A stretch of 64,000 nt of DNA from Bacillota bacterium (GCA_023434365.1 JAEYSV010000016.1:248001-312000); one strand, 5' to 3'. Shown: positions 52,441 through 63,154, counted from the stretch's first letter. Numbers and translations: made by a program. Notes: generated by a model not told the origin, from the sequence alone.

Positions 52441-53139
52441 TCACCCAATAATATTATTCACTTTCTGATCTCTCTTGGTTCCAGAAATATCAATATCTCC
52501 CAAGTCCAATGCATCCCCTTCTGAAATTATAGCAAGAACAATAAACATAATTACACAAAAGGCACCAGAATACCCTAAAAATATCATAGTATTAAATCTA
52601 CCTTTTTCTTTAATAATGAGCAAATTCGACATGTTAACAAATAAATTTATAATAACAAAAAATAGGCATAAGCTATACGACACTGTATCGTATATAATCC
52701 ATGCAGCAAAAAATGTTATCGCCAAGGAAATTAGTACAATATAGTTAATAATGCAAACTAGATCTTTTCTCTGGGATTTAATCATTAACATTGTTATAAC
52801 CATCTGATAAAGAAACATAGCTATTATGACAATAAGTACCACTATTATACTCAGCTTCTGTTCCATAAATATATAACACGCTCCAATAATTAATCCCATG
52901 CCTATGCAATTAAGAAATGCATTTATATACCCACAGAGCATCTCTTTTTTGAAAAGAAAAAATATGACTGTAGAAGTTAAAAACACGACTCCTGCAGCAA
53001 TAAGTGATGAAAATACGCTAACAAAACTGTATGAAACTGCAAATGCACCAATTAGCCCAAGATAACCGATAATAAAAATATCAAATGCCTTTTTCAGGTT
53101 ATTATTTACTATCTTGTACATAGAAAAATCCGTAATCAT
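52441..53139 (-). CDS. Multi-pass membrane protein of unknown function
   Basis: 232 residues with about seven hydrophobic helices and few polar loops, ending in a short polar tail (DLGDIDISGTKRDQK). No motif was recognised. It starts 32 bp after the histidine kinase gene on the same strand, so it may belong to that operon, perhaps as an accessory sensor part; nothing in the sequence proves this. GGGGGAAGG lies before the ATG. Confidence 0.6.
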   Translation of the reverse strand: MITDFSMYKIVNNNLKKAFDIFIIGYLGLIGAFAVSYSFVSVFSSLIAAGVVFLTSTVIFFLFKKEMLCGYINAFLNCIGMGLIIGACYIFMEQKLSIIVVLIVIIAMFLYQMVITMLMIKSQRKDLVCIINYIVLISLAITFFAAWIIYDTVSYSLCLFFVIINLFVNMSNLLIIKEKGRFNTMIFLGYSGAFCVIMFIVLAIISEGDALDLGDIDISGTKRDQKVNNIIG

Positions 53140-53171
53140 AGTTACCTTCCCCCTATAACTTAATCGAAAGA

Positions 53172-54737
53172 TTAGTTCATATAACCTAATTTATTATAGT
53201 CCGGTATACTAATGGTAAAAGAGGTTCCTTTTTTATACTGTGAACGAACTTTAATCGTCCCTGTATGCTTTAATATTATCAATCTAGCAATTGATAACCC
53301 AAGCCCATGACCACCAATTTTCTCATTTCGAACTTCATCCGAACGATAGAAGCGTTCAAAAATTCGATCAACATCCTGTTTTTTTATTCCAATACCTGTA
53401 TCTTCTACTGTTACAATCGTACAATTATTCTCCTTATAACAAGATACATTAATCTGATCCCCTGGTTTTGAATATTTGACAGCATTATCTATAAATATAC
53501 GTAATGATTGTTTTAATGCCTGGCAGTCGCCATAGGTCATTGCCTTTTCAAGTCTTGGCGTACTTATTTCGCGGTCTCGTATAACTAATTTAGTCTCACG
53601 TAACATTTCTTCAACTATATCTTTCATATTAAAACGGGCTTTTTCTAATTTAAGTGTTTTTTTATCATGTCTAGATAAAAATAGTAACTTTTCTACTAAA
53701 TCTTGCATCGATTTAGATTCATTTCTGATTGCTTCTATGGATTCTTTTAAAACTTCCTTATCATCACTTCCCCATCGCTCTAGCATGTTTGCATATCCCT
53801 GAATTACTGCAATAGGGGTGCGAAGCTCATGAGACGCATCAGAAACAAACTGTTTTTGGCTTTCATAAGAAAGCTCTAAACGATCTAGCATTTTATTAAT
53901 TGTTACTGCCAAATCTTTTAATTCGTTTTTCGTTCCTACGACATTTAATCTTTCACAATTAAGATTATTAACAGTCAGTCTGTTTGCAGTTGCTGACATT
54001 GCTTGAATAGGCTGTAATAATCCTCTTATCCCTTTTTTACCAAACCTAGCAACCAGAATAATAAAAACTGCATATATAATAAGAAGCAGTAATAAAAACT
54101 GCTGCATTCTAGTCACGGAATCGGTAAGATCATATTGAAAATATACTTCATAGTTCTTACCATTGATACTATACTCATAAAAATCTTTTACTATGACTTT
54201 CTGATTATCTTTGTAGTCATACGATATTTTGTCAACCAAAGAGGTATCATCGCGTACATCGTCAACTATGTCAGTATAAACTGTATTCTCATCCTCATTA
54301 ATCTTTATTGTAATACCCCTTTTACGTTCAGGATTAATTGTATCTTGATACGCATTTTGTAAGAAACTTTTCATTTCTTCTGAGGAAGATACGATTTCAT
54401 AAGACTTATAATCTACAGGATTTGTGTATTTATAAATTATATATCCTTCTTTGCCAAGATCGTTTTGTGGTACAATTGCTACACTACCCGATTTTAAAAG
54501 TGACACTCTCTCTTTCGCATAGTCTTCATAATGTTGCATTTCTACATAAAAATACAATACTATTATACTAAGAAAAAATAGCGCACCATACAGAGTAAAC
54601 AGGCGAATATAATGAATTGCAATTCTGAAGGCAATAGAAAAATGGAACTGACTCAAATATCTCTCCCATTTGTTTCTTAATGGTAGCAACGTCGCTATTA
54701 ATAATTTACGAATGCTTTCAACTAGTTTATTCTTCAT
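53172..54737 (-). CDS. Sensor histidine kinase
   Basis: 521 residues. Two membrane helices (about 45-65 and 212-230) enclose an extracellular sensor domain (about 66-210). HAMP (about 232-285), HisKA with His303 in SDASHELRTP, and a HATPase_c domain with N, G1 (DTGIGI), F and G2 (GGHGLGLS) boxes follow. It should pass phosphate to the response regulator encoded just upstream, whose end overlaps this start by 11 nt. The signal is unknown. Confidence 0.93.
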   Translation of the reverse strand: MKNKLVESIRKLLIATLLPLRNKWERYLSQFHFSIAFRIAIHYIRLFTLYGALFFLSIIVLYFYVEMQHYEDYAKERVSLLKSGSVAIVPQNDLGKEGYIIYKYTNPVDYKSYEIVSSSEEMKSFLQNAYQDTINPERKRGITIKINEDENTVYTDIVDDVRDDTSLVDKISYDYKDNQKVIVKDFYEYSINGKNYEVYFQYDLTDSVTRMQQFLLLLLIIYAVFIILVARFGKKGIRGLLQPIQAMSATANRLTVNNLNCERLNVVGTKNELKDLAVTINKMLDRLELSYESQKQFVSDASHELRTPIAVIQGYANMLERWGSDDKEVLKESIEAIRNESKSMQDLVEKLLFLSRHDKKTLKLEKARFNMKDIVEEMLRETKLVIRDREISTPRLEKAMTYGDCQALKQSLRIFIDNAVKYSKPGDQINVSCYKENNCTIVTVEDTGIGIKKQDVDRIFERFYRSDEVRNEKIGGHGLGLSIARLIILKHTGTIKVRSQYKKGTSFTISIPDYNKLGYMN

Positions 54738-55407
54738 ACCTTATAATATACCCTACCCCTCGCACTGTACTAATCAAATGAATGCCATACTTATCATCAA
54801 TTTTTTGCCTTAGGTATCTAATATAAACATCAACAACATTTGTATCTCCAAGGTATTCATAATCCCATACCTTGTTTAGTAATTCTTCCCTTGTTAAAGC
54901 AATATTTTTATTCTCTATCAAATACTGAAGTAACTCATATTCCTTTTTTGTTAATACTACCTCGTCACCATCATATGATGCACTATGACTACTAATGTTA
55001 AGCTCTAATTTTCCAATCTTTAGCTTATCTAACTTTTTTGGGGAAGACTGTCGATTTAACGCTACTCGGATTCGTGCAAGTAACTCCTCAATAGCAAATG
55101 GTTTGGTCATATAATCATCTGCACCCATATCAAGACCTGCTACCTTATCTGTAACATCATCTTTAGCCGTAAGCATTATAATTGGCACCCGATTCCCTTC
55201 CGCTCTAACACGGCGGCATATTTCTATTCCGCTTAATCCTGGTAACATAATATCTAATACAATCAAATCTGCTCCTGCGTGTAGCACTTTATCTAAACCA
55301 ATTCTCCCATCTAAAGCTAAATCCACTTCATATCCTTCATGTTTTAACTCTAGCTCTAAAAATCTTGCTATTCTGCTTTCATCTTCAACAATTAATATTT
55401 TTGGCAT
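54727..55407 (-). CDS. Response regulator, OmpR/PhoB family
   Basis: 226 residues. The receiver domain has VEDE, Asp52 in LIVLDIMLPG as the phosphorylation site, Thr/Ala in MLTAKDD and Lys in TKPF. The C-terminal winged-helix DNA-binding domain is of the OmpR type (ALTREELLNKVWDYEY, then YIRYLRQKID). It probably controls its own operon and surface or envelope genes; targets are unknown. It is upstream of and overlapping the kinase gene. Confidence 0.93.
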   Translation of the reverse strand: MPKILIVEDESRIARFLELELKHEGYEVDLALDGRIGLDKVLHAGADLIVLDIMLPGLSGIEICRRVRAEGNRVPIIMLTAKDDVTDKVAGLDMGADDYMTKPFAIEELLARIRVALNRQSSPKKLDKLKIGKLELNISSHSASYDGDEVVLTKKEYELLQYLIENKNIALTREELLNKVWDYEYLGDTNVVDVYIRYLRQKIDDKYGIHLISTVRGVGYIIRYEE

Positions 55408-55517
55408 ATTAGCGTCCTCCGTTCAACATACTTATTCACATTCTATTCTTTTTGACAATTCTATGCAATAGAGTAATATTAGATTTCAATTAACTTTACT
55501 ATGTGTGAGTATCTAAA

Positions 55518-55555
55518 AAGCACCTATGCATGATTTATGTCATACACAGGTGCTT
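55518..55555 (-). terminator. Terminator of the transketolase gene
   Basis: AAGCACCT (55518-55525) pairs with AGGTGCTT (55548-55555); on the minus strand it is followed by TTTTTAG. It separates tkt from the two-component operon. Confidence 0.8.
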
Positions 55556-55575
55556 AATTGTCTTCGAATTAAATA

Positions 55576-57564
55576 TTATAGAACGTCTCTTACAGTCTTT
55601 ACAACGTTATCTGTCGTAAACCCAAATTTTTCAAATAACAGATTAGCAGGTGCACTTGCTCCAAACCCTGTCATTGTAACTGTCTTTCCATCAAGCCCAA
55701 TATATTTCTCCCATCCAAAATCAATAGCCGCTTCTACCGCGACTCTTGCGCGAACCGTTTTAGGAAGAACCATTTCCTTATACTCAGCACTTTGTGCTTC
55801 AAATAGTTCCATAGATGGCATACTAACAACTCGAACATCAATGTTTTCTTTTGCTAAAACAGCTTTTGCATTCATAGCAATTTCTACTTCTGAACCAGTT
55901 GCAATAATAATAGCCTGTGGTAATTCACCAGTTTCTTTTCCAATAATATAAGCACCCTTTAATGCATCTTTACCTGATGTTTCATATTGTGGAAGGTTCT
56001 GTCTAGTTAACACCAAGGCAGTTGGTTGATTTGCTGAGTTTAGTGCATAATACCAAGCTGCTATTGTTTCCGTTGCATCTGCTGGGCGAATAATTGTAAA
56101 ATTAGGCATTGCTCTAAACATAGCCAGTTGCTCAACAGGTTCATGTGTTGGCCCATCTTCTCCAACCCCAATACTATCATGAGTGAATACATAAATCATC
56201 GGAAGCCCCATTAAGCTAGACAGACGTGCCATTGGTTTTACATAATCACTGAATACAAAGAACGTAGAAACATAAGGACGAACTCCACCATGAAGTGCCA
56301 AACCATTGCCAATTCCAGCCATTGCCAATTCTCTTACACCAAAGTGAATATTCTTACCACAATAATCATTTTTTGAAAAATCTCCTTCTCCATTCATATA
56401 TGTTTTTGTAGAAGGAGCAAGATCTGCTGCCCCGCCAAACATATTAGGCAGATAATTTTTCAAACGATTAATAACCATACCAGATAGATTTCTAGTTGCT
56501 TCTGGTTTATTCTCATAAGCCCAGAAATCTTCATTATTGATTAAGTCTTTTGCAGCATTTTTATCATGATATTTATTCCAAAGAGTTTCCATTTCTGGGT
56601 ACTCTTTTACATAAGAAGCAAACAATGAGTTCCATTCGTCCTCTACCTTCGCATTTTGCTTAGCAATTTCTTTATAGTTTGCATACACTTCCTCTGGAAC
56701 ATGGAAAGGATCGTGTTTTGGCCAGGTTAAATTCTCTTTTAATGCAGTTACATTATCTACGCCTAGAGGTTCTCCATGAGCACTAGCTTTTCCTTGTTTA
56801 TTTGGAACGCCATAGCCAATTTGTGTTTTTACTTGAATAAAGGAAGGACGAGTTGTATCAGCTTTTGCTGCAGAAAGGGCCTGTCCAATTTCTTCTAAAT
56901 TATTGCCATCTTCGACTTTTAAAACTTGGAATCCAAACGCTTCAAATCGTTTTGGCACATTTTCTGTAAATGCAATATCCGTATCTCCTTCAATGGAGAT
57001 TTTATTTGAATCATAAATAACAACCAATTTATTAAGTCCCAATGTACCTGCTAAAGAAAGTGCCTCATAAGAGATTCCTTCCATCATACATCCATCGCCG
57101 CCTAATACGTAAGTATAATGGTCCACAACTGGGTAGTTATCTTTATTAAAGGTAGCAGCCAGATGAGCTTCTGCCATTGCCATACCTACAGCCATAGCCA
57201 TTCCAGCCCCAAGTGGTCCCGTAGTTGCTTCAACTCCTACAGTATGTCCATATTCAGGATGTCCTGGCGTCTTAGAATCAAGTTGGCGAAAATTTGCCAG
57301 ATCCTCTATACTTAAATTGTCATAGCCAAATAAGTGTAATAATGAATATAATAAAGTTGAACCATGACCTCCCGATAACACAAAACGGTCTCTATTTACC
57401 CAGTCAGGGTTAGCTGGATTATGATTCATATGTTTTGCCCAAAGTTCGTACGCAATAGCCGCACAACCAAGTGGGAGTCCTGGATGACCTGAATTTGCCT
57501 TTTGAACTGCATCAGCTGCTAAAATTCTTATTGCATTAACTGACATATTATCGATATTGCTCAT
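55576..57564 (-). CDS. tkt: Transketolase
   Basis: 662 residues, full length. This thiamine-diphosphate enzyme moves two-carbon units in the pentose phosphate pathway in the cytosol. The N-terminal domain has NSGHPGLPLG, GPLGAGMAMAVG and the ThDP-binding GDGCMMEGISYEA; the Pyr domain has FTHDSIGVGEDGPTHEP. The C-terminal domain is complete. The start is ATG 57564, with AGGAGG at a somewhat long 11-nt spacing; the open frame to 57597 is not favoured. It is a single gene with its own promoter and terminator. Confidence 0.96.
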   Translation of the reverse strand: MSNIDNMSVNAIRILAADAVQKANSGHPGLPLGCAAIAYELWAKHMNHNPANPDWVNRDRFVLSGGHGSTLLYSLLHLFGYDNLSIEDLANFRQLDSKTPGHPEYGHTVGVEATTGPLGAGMAMAVGMAMAEAHLAATFNKDNYPVVDHYTYVLGGDGCMMEGISYEALSLAGTLGLNKLVVIYDSNKISIEGDTDIAFTENVPKRFEAFGFQVLKVEDGNNLEEIGQALSAAKADTTRPSFIQVKTQIGYGVPNKQGKASAHGEPLGVDNVTALKENLTWPKHDPFHVPEEVYANYKEIAKQNAKVEDEWNSLFASYVKEYPEMETLWNKYHDKNAAKDLINNEDFWAYENKPEATRNLSGMVINRLKNYLPNMFGGAADLAPSTKTYMNGEGDFSKNDYCGKNIHFGVRELAMAGIGNGLALHGGVRPYVSTFFVFSDYVKPMARLSSLMGLPMIYVFTHDSIGVGEDGPTHEPVEQLAMFRAMPNFTIIRPADATETIAAWYYALNSANQPTALVLTRQNLPQYETSGKDALKGAYIIGKETGELPQAIIIATGSEVEIAMNAKAVLAKENIDVRVVSMPSMELFEAQSAEYKEMVLPKTVRARVAVEAAIDFGWEKYIGLDGKTVTMTGFGASAPANLLFEKFGFTTDNVVKTVRDVL

Positions 57565-57616
57565 CTTTTTTTCTTCCTCCTGTTTGCTTTTCCACATTTA
57601 CCAAATTTTCGTACTC

Positions 57617-57646
57617 ATTATAACCGAAAATACGAAACCTTGTAAA
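57617..57646 (-). promoter_or_regulatory. Promoter of tkt
   Basis: TTTACA (57641-57646), 18-bp spacer, TATAAT (57617-57622). A GTAAAGG/CCTTTAC hairpin just upstream overlaps the -35 box and may end the preceding operon. Confidence 0.6.
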
Positions 57647-57696
57647 GGCAATTCCTTTACTTTATATAGAATTACCAAGCCATGTGTTATTAAAAG

Positions 57697-60528
57697 CTAT
57701 ACTTCAATGCATTTTATATACTTATAGACTAGCTTTTGTCTTCTTGATAACTTTTTAGCATTTTCAAAAACAAACTTTTCGCTAAATTCTTTTGCTTTTA
57801 ACCAGTCCTCATTAAGAATATCGCTTGCATACTTTGCTTTTAAAATAATAGAAATATATTCCTTGAATTCATCCTGCTCAATAAACTGATAAGTTTGTTC
57901 AATACTCTTTGCAAAATCCTCATATGACTCTCTAGTATTATAGCTATGTCCATCTTTACTTAATAATATTGACACTGCATTATAATCCATGATTACTCTA
58001 TCTTGAAGCGAAGCACATTCATATTGAGCTATTTTATTGTTCTTAACAATACTTTTCCTTATTAATATAGTAACTATACCTATGAAAAGAGTAGAAAGAA
58101 AGAGTGAAAATACTATAATTGATCTTTTAATAGGCTCTGACAAACCATCGAACCAGTCAATAATTGTTCCAATCAATGGAACCTTTTTAATCTGCTCCGT
58201 TGGTTTTTCAATTTTATCGGTAGAATGACTACTACTAGGTTTTACTGTGGTTTTAGGCGTTGGCGTTGGTTTCGCTGTTGGCCTTGGTGTCGGTTTTACG
58301 GTTGGGTAAGGTGTTGCTTCTGGGTCAATAATTACTGAAGGGATTACAGTTTCCCCATTTTCTACATATGCAGGTGTCACCTCTAACGGAAACCATCCAT
58401 AGCCTGGCAAATACACTTCTACCCATGCATGTGCATTTGTATCTTTTATATCTATCTCTACCATATCACCTTCAGGTATTGTACCAACATAATCATCACG
58501 ATAAATATCTTGTTTCTCGACAACTGTAGCATTATTTATGTCATTACTGGTTATGACATAACCTTCGACATATCGGGTCGGAATCCCCAATGCTCTTAAC
58601 ATTATTGTAGCTGCTGATGCATAATGCATACAATAACCTATTCGAGTATTATATAAAAAGTTATCAATAAAATCTTCTCCTTTAGGACACTTCCCAGGTG
58701 TTAATGAATATGATGTATTTTCCTTTAAATAGTTTTTTACATAATTAACTTTTGCAAGTAATGTCTGTCCTTCCTCACTAGAAATATATTCTTCTCCAGG
58801 GTATATATTGCTAACATTAACTTTTTCATAATTTATCGTAAGAAAATCATTGAATAGATATGGAGTATCTGTTGAAATTTCCTTTTCCTCTTCTTTGTAA
58901 AAGCGTTTTGAATCTTCTACTACTTTTTGAAAACGTCCCTCTGGTATACGAGTATAAGTGTCAATTGCGTACTTAAAATACTCTCGTTCCGCTTGAAGAA
59001 ATTCTTTATATTTTGTTCGATTAATGTCGTAATACTCATAATAACTTTCATTTTCTTCCCTTAAATCAACTGAGTATTGTGTGTCATAAGTTCCGTAAAA
59101 ATTAGCCACTTTTGGGGTAATATAATCCCTTGATAAAAATGATTCTAATATACCGCTACCCAAAGTCTGATTTAGCATTTGATAACTATCAATAGCTGCA
59201 TCTGATCTTAGCCTTTGATATCCATCTACAGTCTCTTCATATATGGTGAGCGCATTGTATGGCAAATAATTAGTTTTATCACTTGCACCAATATTTTCAA
59301 TAAAAAAGGTGTTTTTATACATTTTAAGTTGTTCTATATCTTCTTCCAATAAATTAATTAAGTATGCTGGCGTCAAATTACCATTAATATGTCCTTTTAA
59401 CTGACTTAACACCTGTTCTTTCTTATCCTGTTCTGTTTCTGTTATGCCTATCCATTCATTATCACCATATTGATGCCCTACATAACCTTTCAAGTAAAAT
59501 GCTCCAATACCATATTTAATAAATCTAACCTTCAAAGCACTCTTCTCTCTGAACTTCAAGTTGCCCACATTACTTAAATCTCCACCACTTAATCCTCCTC
59601 CTGCAGAGGAATTGAACCCGTCAAAAAGTTCATCAATAAAACTACCCTCAAGCAAGTTGCTTTTCATTAAAGAATCTACCGAATCTCTAATACTGCTTTT
59701 TACTTCATCTGCGTCAAATTCACTCTCATATCTTTCTGGACTATACATTGTATAACTGACTAAGAATACACTAAAAAGCATTATAATGATAAATAATTGA
59801 ACATATACTCGTAATATATTTATTGAAATCATTTCTTTTTGAAATGAATCCACCTTATAAAAATGATTTTTCTTAATAAAACTATGTTTCTCGGCAAGGA
59901 GCGATGAAACATGAGCAATAAAACAGATTACATAAAGTACCAACGGCATAATGTCTGGTGTGTATCCCACTAATAGGGGAACCACCACAAATGGAAGACT
60001 TATTGTATAAAACATACTTAATGTCTTTCCACGTAAAAAAGAAAATGTCATGAGATAACTGATAATTAACATTAAGAAAATAGTAAAAATCGTAACCGCT
60101 TCAGAATCATATTTGCTTATGGTATCTAATAATCCAACTTTTGTATCATAATAGAAAGAATAGCTATTTAATATTGCATTCGCAACATGGTAAAATCCTT
60201 GTATAATCTGTTCAGTATAAATGAAAGCATAAATACAAAGGATGCCAAACAAAACTAATAGACTTATTTTTCTTGTTTTAGTTAATATCAACAGTATATA
60301 GATGGTATATATCGACAATATACCCACTACAACTATCGCAAATCCATTCATTTCTATTTGAATTCCAGAAGAAAATGAAAAAAATTGACTAAGTACCATA
60401 ACTATTAAAAATATAGGTTGTAATATTACAGCAATAGCCTGCCTACTTCTCTTGACACTAGTAGTCAATTCAACATTATTACTAAAATAAATACCGGTAA
60501 TACCGGAAGTTGTTTTTTTTGATTTCAT
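57697..60528 (-). CDS. Membrane protein with transglutaminase-like domain
   Basis: 943 residues. Seven or so N-terminal membrane helices (about 30-260) are followed by a long outer part with a transglutaminase core: Cys in RIGYCMHYASAATIML, His in NAHAWVEVYLPGYGW, and PLEVTP where Asp is usual. A Pro/Thr repeat (PTVKPTPRPTAKPTPTP) leads to one more helix (about 800-820) and a cytoplasmic tail. This is the TgpA/DUF3488-like layout found with MoxR and DUF58. The target is unknown; peptide or protein cross-linking or cleavage at the envelope is inferred. Confidence 0.88.
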   Translation of the reverse strand: MKSKKTTSGITGIYFSNNVELTTSVKRSRQAIAVILQPIFLIVMVLSQFFSFSSGIQIEMNGFAIVVVGILSIYTIYILLILTKTRKISLLVLFGILCIYAFIYTEQIIQGFYHVANAILNSYSFYYDTKVGLLDTISKYDSEAVTIFTIFLMLIISYLMTFSFLRGKTLSMFYTISLPFVVVPLLVGYTPDIMPLVLYVICFIAHVSSLLAEKHSFIKKNHFYKVDSFQKEMISINILRVYVQLFIIIMLFSVFLVSYTMYSPERYESEFDADEVKSSIRDSVDSLMKSNLLEGSFIDELFDGFNSSAGGGLSGGDLSNVGNLKFREKSALKVRFIKYGIGAFYLKGYVGHQYGDNEWIGITETEQDKKEQVLSQLKGHINGNLTPAYLINLLEEDIEQLKMYKNTFFIENIGASDKTNYLPYNALTIYEETVDGYQRLRSDAAIDSYQMLNQTLGSGILESFLSRDYITPKVANFYGTYDTQYSVDLREENESYYEYYDINRTKYKEFLQAEREYFKYAIDTYTRIPEGRFQKVVEDSKRFYKEEEKEISTDTPYLFNDFLTINYEKVNVSNIYPGEEYISSEEGQTLLAKVNYVKNYLKENTSYSLTPGKCPKGEDFIDNFLYNTRIGYCMHYASAATIMLRALGIPTRYVEGYVITSNDINNATVVEKQDIYRDDYVGTIPEGDMVEIDIKDTNAHAWVEVYLPGYGWFPLEVTPAYVENGETVIPSVIIDPEATPYPTVKPTPRPTAKPTPTPKTTVKPSSSHSTDKIEKPTEQIKKVPLIGTIIDWFDGLSEPIKRSIIVFSLFLSTLFIGIVTILIRKSIVKNNKIAQYECASLQDRVIMDYNAVSILLSKDGHSYNTRESYEDFAKSIEQTYQFIEQDEFKEYISIILKAKYASDILNEDWLKAKEFSEKFVFENAKKLSRRQKLVYKYIKCIEV

Positions 60529-60540
60529 TACAATCCCCTC

Positions 60541-61740
60541 TTAAAGCTGTAATGCTTGTAATTGTTTTTGTACATTATTAATCTGAATCGATTGAACAAG
60601 CAAATTCTCTGTTGATGTTTCCGGATTAAAACTTTCCTCAGACAATACCTGTTCTGTAACATACGTGTAAAACAATCTGCTACTAAGTAACTCTTTGTGC
60701 ATAATAAGAACAATTTCTGGATCATAGCTCATTGCCTGATAATATATATGGCTCAGATTGTGAACCTCAGAATTATTCTTAACATACTCAAGTAAATTAA
60801 ATGAATTGTCATAATGTGGACTTTTAAGTAATTCGTTCATTACTTCATATAAATCATCAATCATGCTAACTTCACGTAGCATAACCTCTTTTGAGTGTTT
60901 GTCATACCAACAAAATGTATGCCTCTGCTCTTCTAATAATAATTGATAGCTTATTGACAAAACCGTAGTGTGAAGAGCGTCCATATATTGATAAACGTGC
61001 TTATTTCCCGTTGGTAAAAACAAGTCAATAAATATGTGAATACCACAATTAATTGGTAAACTATAATCTTTTACAAAAATGGTATCCTTTTTACTACTTA
61101 ATTTCCAGTGGATTCTTTGGATTCTATCACCTTCCTTATACTCCCTAATATCAAATACTTCGGAAGGGTCATCTCCACTTTTAACTTTTGAATATACATT
61201 ACTTTCATATAAGATATTTTGTCCAAGCTCCATTGTGTCCTGCATATCATAGATCAATGGCATAATGCAAATATCAATTGAGTTACCTGTTTTCACTTTA
61301 CGTGAAAATATACGTAGCAAATCGTATGCTCTGACTTCCCCAATTTCGATCGATAATATACCTACGTGCTCTGACTTTAATTCAAATTGAATTTCCTGTG
61401 TACTTTTTCCCATCACGCCTAATGTTAATACTTGCTTTTCCTTATGTTGCTGATAGCCATTGTAATACTTTACTACTACTTTCAATGATGACACAGGGAA
61501 AATTGCTTTATTCTTTATGTACAAACAACATTTGACTGATTGGTTCACTGACACAACAGGATACAGTGAACGAATTTCTACTTCGACACTAAATTTGGCT
61601 ACCAATATAATTAAAAAAAGTAAAACTGGTGTCATAGTCATTAGGATAAATGCGTATAACATCTGTACATGGGAATACAATATAGCAAGCACTCCCATAT
61701 ATATGATGATTACCAAATAAATTAACTTATTTCGCCACAT
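60541..61740 (-). CDS. DUF58 domain protein
   Basis: 399 residues. Two N-terminal membrane helices (about 5-45) precede a beta-rich region and a von Willebrand-like DUF58 domain. Its hallmark DPSEVFDIREYKEGD and RIQRIHWKLSSKKD is present around residues 190-220. DUF58 proteins pair with MoxR ATPases, and their role is thought to be chaperone or metal insertion work for envelope proteins. It lies 12 bp upstream of the transglutaminase gene in the same operon. Confidence 0.9.
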   Translation of the reverse strand: MWRNKLIYLVIIIYMGVLAILYSHVQMLYAFILMTMTPVLLFLIILVAKFSVEVEIRSLYPVVSVNQSVKCCLYIKNKAIFPVSSLKVVVKYYNGYQQHKEKQVLTLGVMGKSTQEIQFELKSEHVGILSIEIGEVRAYDLLRIFSRKVKTGNSIDICIMPLIYDMQDTMELGQNILYESNVYSKVKSGDDPSEVFDIREYKEGDRIQRIHWKLSSKKDTIFVKDYSLPINCGIHIFIDLFLPTGNKHVYQYMDALHTTVLSISYQLLLEEQRHTFCWYDKHSKEVMLREVSMIDDLYEVMNELLKSPHYDNSFNLLEYVKNNSEVHNLSHIYYQAMSYDPEIVLIMHKELLSSRLFYTYVTEQVLSEESFNPETSTENLLVQSIQINNVQKQLQALQL

Positions 61741-61755
61741 AATGGGATTCCTTTC

Positions 61756-62691
61756 TTATATCCTTGGAGGTGTTACCTGATTAATAATATCTATAACAAT
61801 TTGTTCCGTGGTCACATGATTAATCTTTGCTTTAGCGCTTAACATAATACGATGTCCAATTACATCCCCAAATACATAGGTAATATCCTCAGGAATAACA
61901 TAATCTCTTCCATGTATATATGCACTCGCTCTACTCATTGCAGCTATAGCTATGCTCCCTCTTGGACTTACCCCTAAGCTAATCATTGGATGGTTTCTTG
62001 AAGCAGCAACCAAAGCAGCAATATATGCAAACAAAATATCGTGCACAAAGACATTAGATACTTCCTTTTGCATTTTCTCAATAGCCTCTTTTCCAATAAT
62101 ACGATTAACGTCTTCCAAAGGATTGCTATTTTGTCTACCTTTAATTATATCAATTTCCTGATTCATATCTGGATATCCCATTGATAGACGTATCATAAAA
62201 CGGTCCAACTGAGAATCAGGCAGCATCTGGGTTCCTACACTACCACTAGGATTCTGTGTGGCAATTACAAAAAATGGTTTTGGAACCTCTCTTGTTTCCC
62301 CATCAACCGTTACTTTTCCTTCTTCCATAACTTCTAGTAAAGCAGACTGCGTTTTAGATGATGTACGGTTTATTTCATCGGCTAAAAATAAATTGCATAA
62401 TACTGCACCTGGTTTATATTCAAACTTCCCCTCTTTTGTTAGAATATGAAAACCAATAACATCAGTAGGTAGTACATCTGGAGTAAACTGCATGCGCTTA
62501 TACTCTAGGTCCATTGCCTTAGAAAAAGCTAACGCTAACGTTGTTTTTCCTACACCTGGAATATCTTCTATTAGTATATGACCTTTTGCAAGCATAGCCG
62601 TTAACACTTTTTCAATAGCACTGTCCTTTCCTCTAATTACTTTCTTTACTTCATTAAGTATCTCGTATATTACCATCCTATTGTCTTCCAT
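61756..62691 (-). CDS. MoxR-family AAA ATPase
   Basis: 311 residues, cytoplasmic. Walker A is GVGKTTLA (Lys49), Walker B is LFLADEINR, sensor 1 is VIATQNP and an Arg finger region follows in DRFMIRL. The C-terminal lid domain is complete. It is the ATPase of a MoxR-DUF58-transglutaminase set. Such sets act in maturing or remodelling membrane and surface proteins; the client here is unknown. Confidence 0.93.
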   Translation of the reverse strand: MEDNRMVIYEILNEVKKVIRGKDSAIEKVLTAMLAKGHILIEDIPGVGKTTLALAFSKAMDLEYKRMQFTPDVLPTDVIGFHILTKEGKFEYKPGAVLCNLFLADEINRTSSKTQSALLEVMEEGKVTVDGETREVPKPFFVIATQNPSGSVGTQMLPDSQLDRFMIRLSMGYPDMNQEIDIIKGRQNSNPLEDVNRIIGKEAIEKMQKEVSNVFVHDILFAYIAALVAASRNHPMISLGVSPRGSIAIAAMSRASAYIHGRDYVIPEDITYVFGDVIGHRIMLSAKAKINHVTTEQIVIDIINQVTPPRI

Positions 62692-62716
62692 TTTCTATTC
62701 TCCCTTTTCCTTTTAA

Positions 62717-63154
62717 CTATTTTATACGTAACACTTTTCTAACAGATACCGGTACTCTAGCAAATAAACCTGCTAATATTTTTAATAATAGTCCTAATAG
62801 CAGCAAGTAAAAAGCAAGTCCAAATCTACATTCCTCTTCTTGAGCATATATTACAACATTACCAATTACGATTATTGCTTCCAATAAAGTAGGAACAGCA
62901 CTTAGTTTTGGTTTTATTACAAAAACTATAAAGAAAATTGCTGTTAATATTGCTGTATATAGCCCGTCCATATCTCTCATATAAATATATACTTCGTTAT
63001 AATCTGTTATTAGATATGGAAGATAACAACCTGCTATTGATACTGCTACAGCTGCTATCCCTACATACCAGAAAATAGCACCTAATAAGTTTGTATTATT
63101 TTTAAATCTTGATTTGTAATCTTTTCCCATAGTATGCTCTGTTGCTCCTCCCAT
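62717..63154 (-). CDS. Small membrane protein upstream of moxR
   Basis: 145 residues (121-145 depending on start) with four hydrophobic helices: FWYVGIAAVAVSIAGCYL, YTAILTAIFFIVFVI, LLEAIIVIGNVVIYA and FYLLLLGLLLKILAGLF. No family was recognised. It lies 25 bp before the moxR gene and is probably co-transcribed. ATG 63130 is an alternative start, with GGAGG too far upstream; neither start has a good ribosome site. Gap 63155-63314 shows nothing. Confidence 0.6.
   Translation of the reverse strand: MGGATEHTMGKDYKSRFKNNTNLLGAIFWYVGIAAVAVSIAGCYLPYLITDYNEVYIYMRDMDGLYTAILTAIFFIVFVIKPKLSAVPTLLEAIIVIGNVVIYAQEEECRFGLAFYLLLLGLLLKILAGLFARVPVSVRKVLRIK

Noticed and set aside
55526..55951. 141-codon plus-strand frame across the transketolase 3' end
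   Set aside because: Shadow of tkt; it begins in the terminator hairpin and has no family resemblance.
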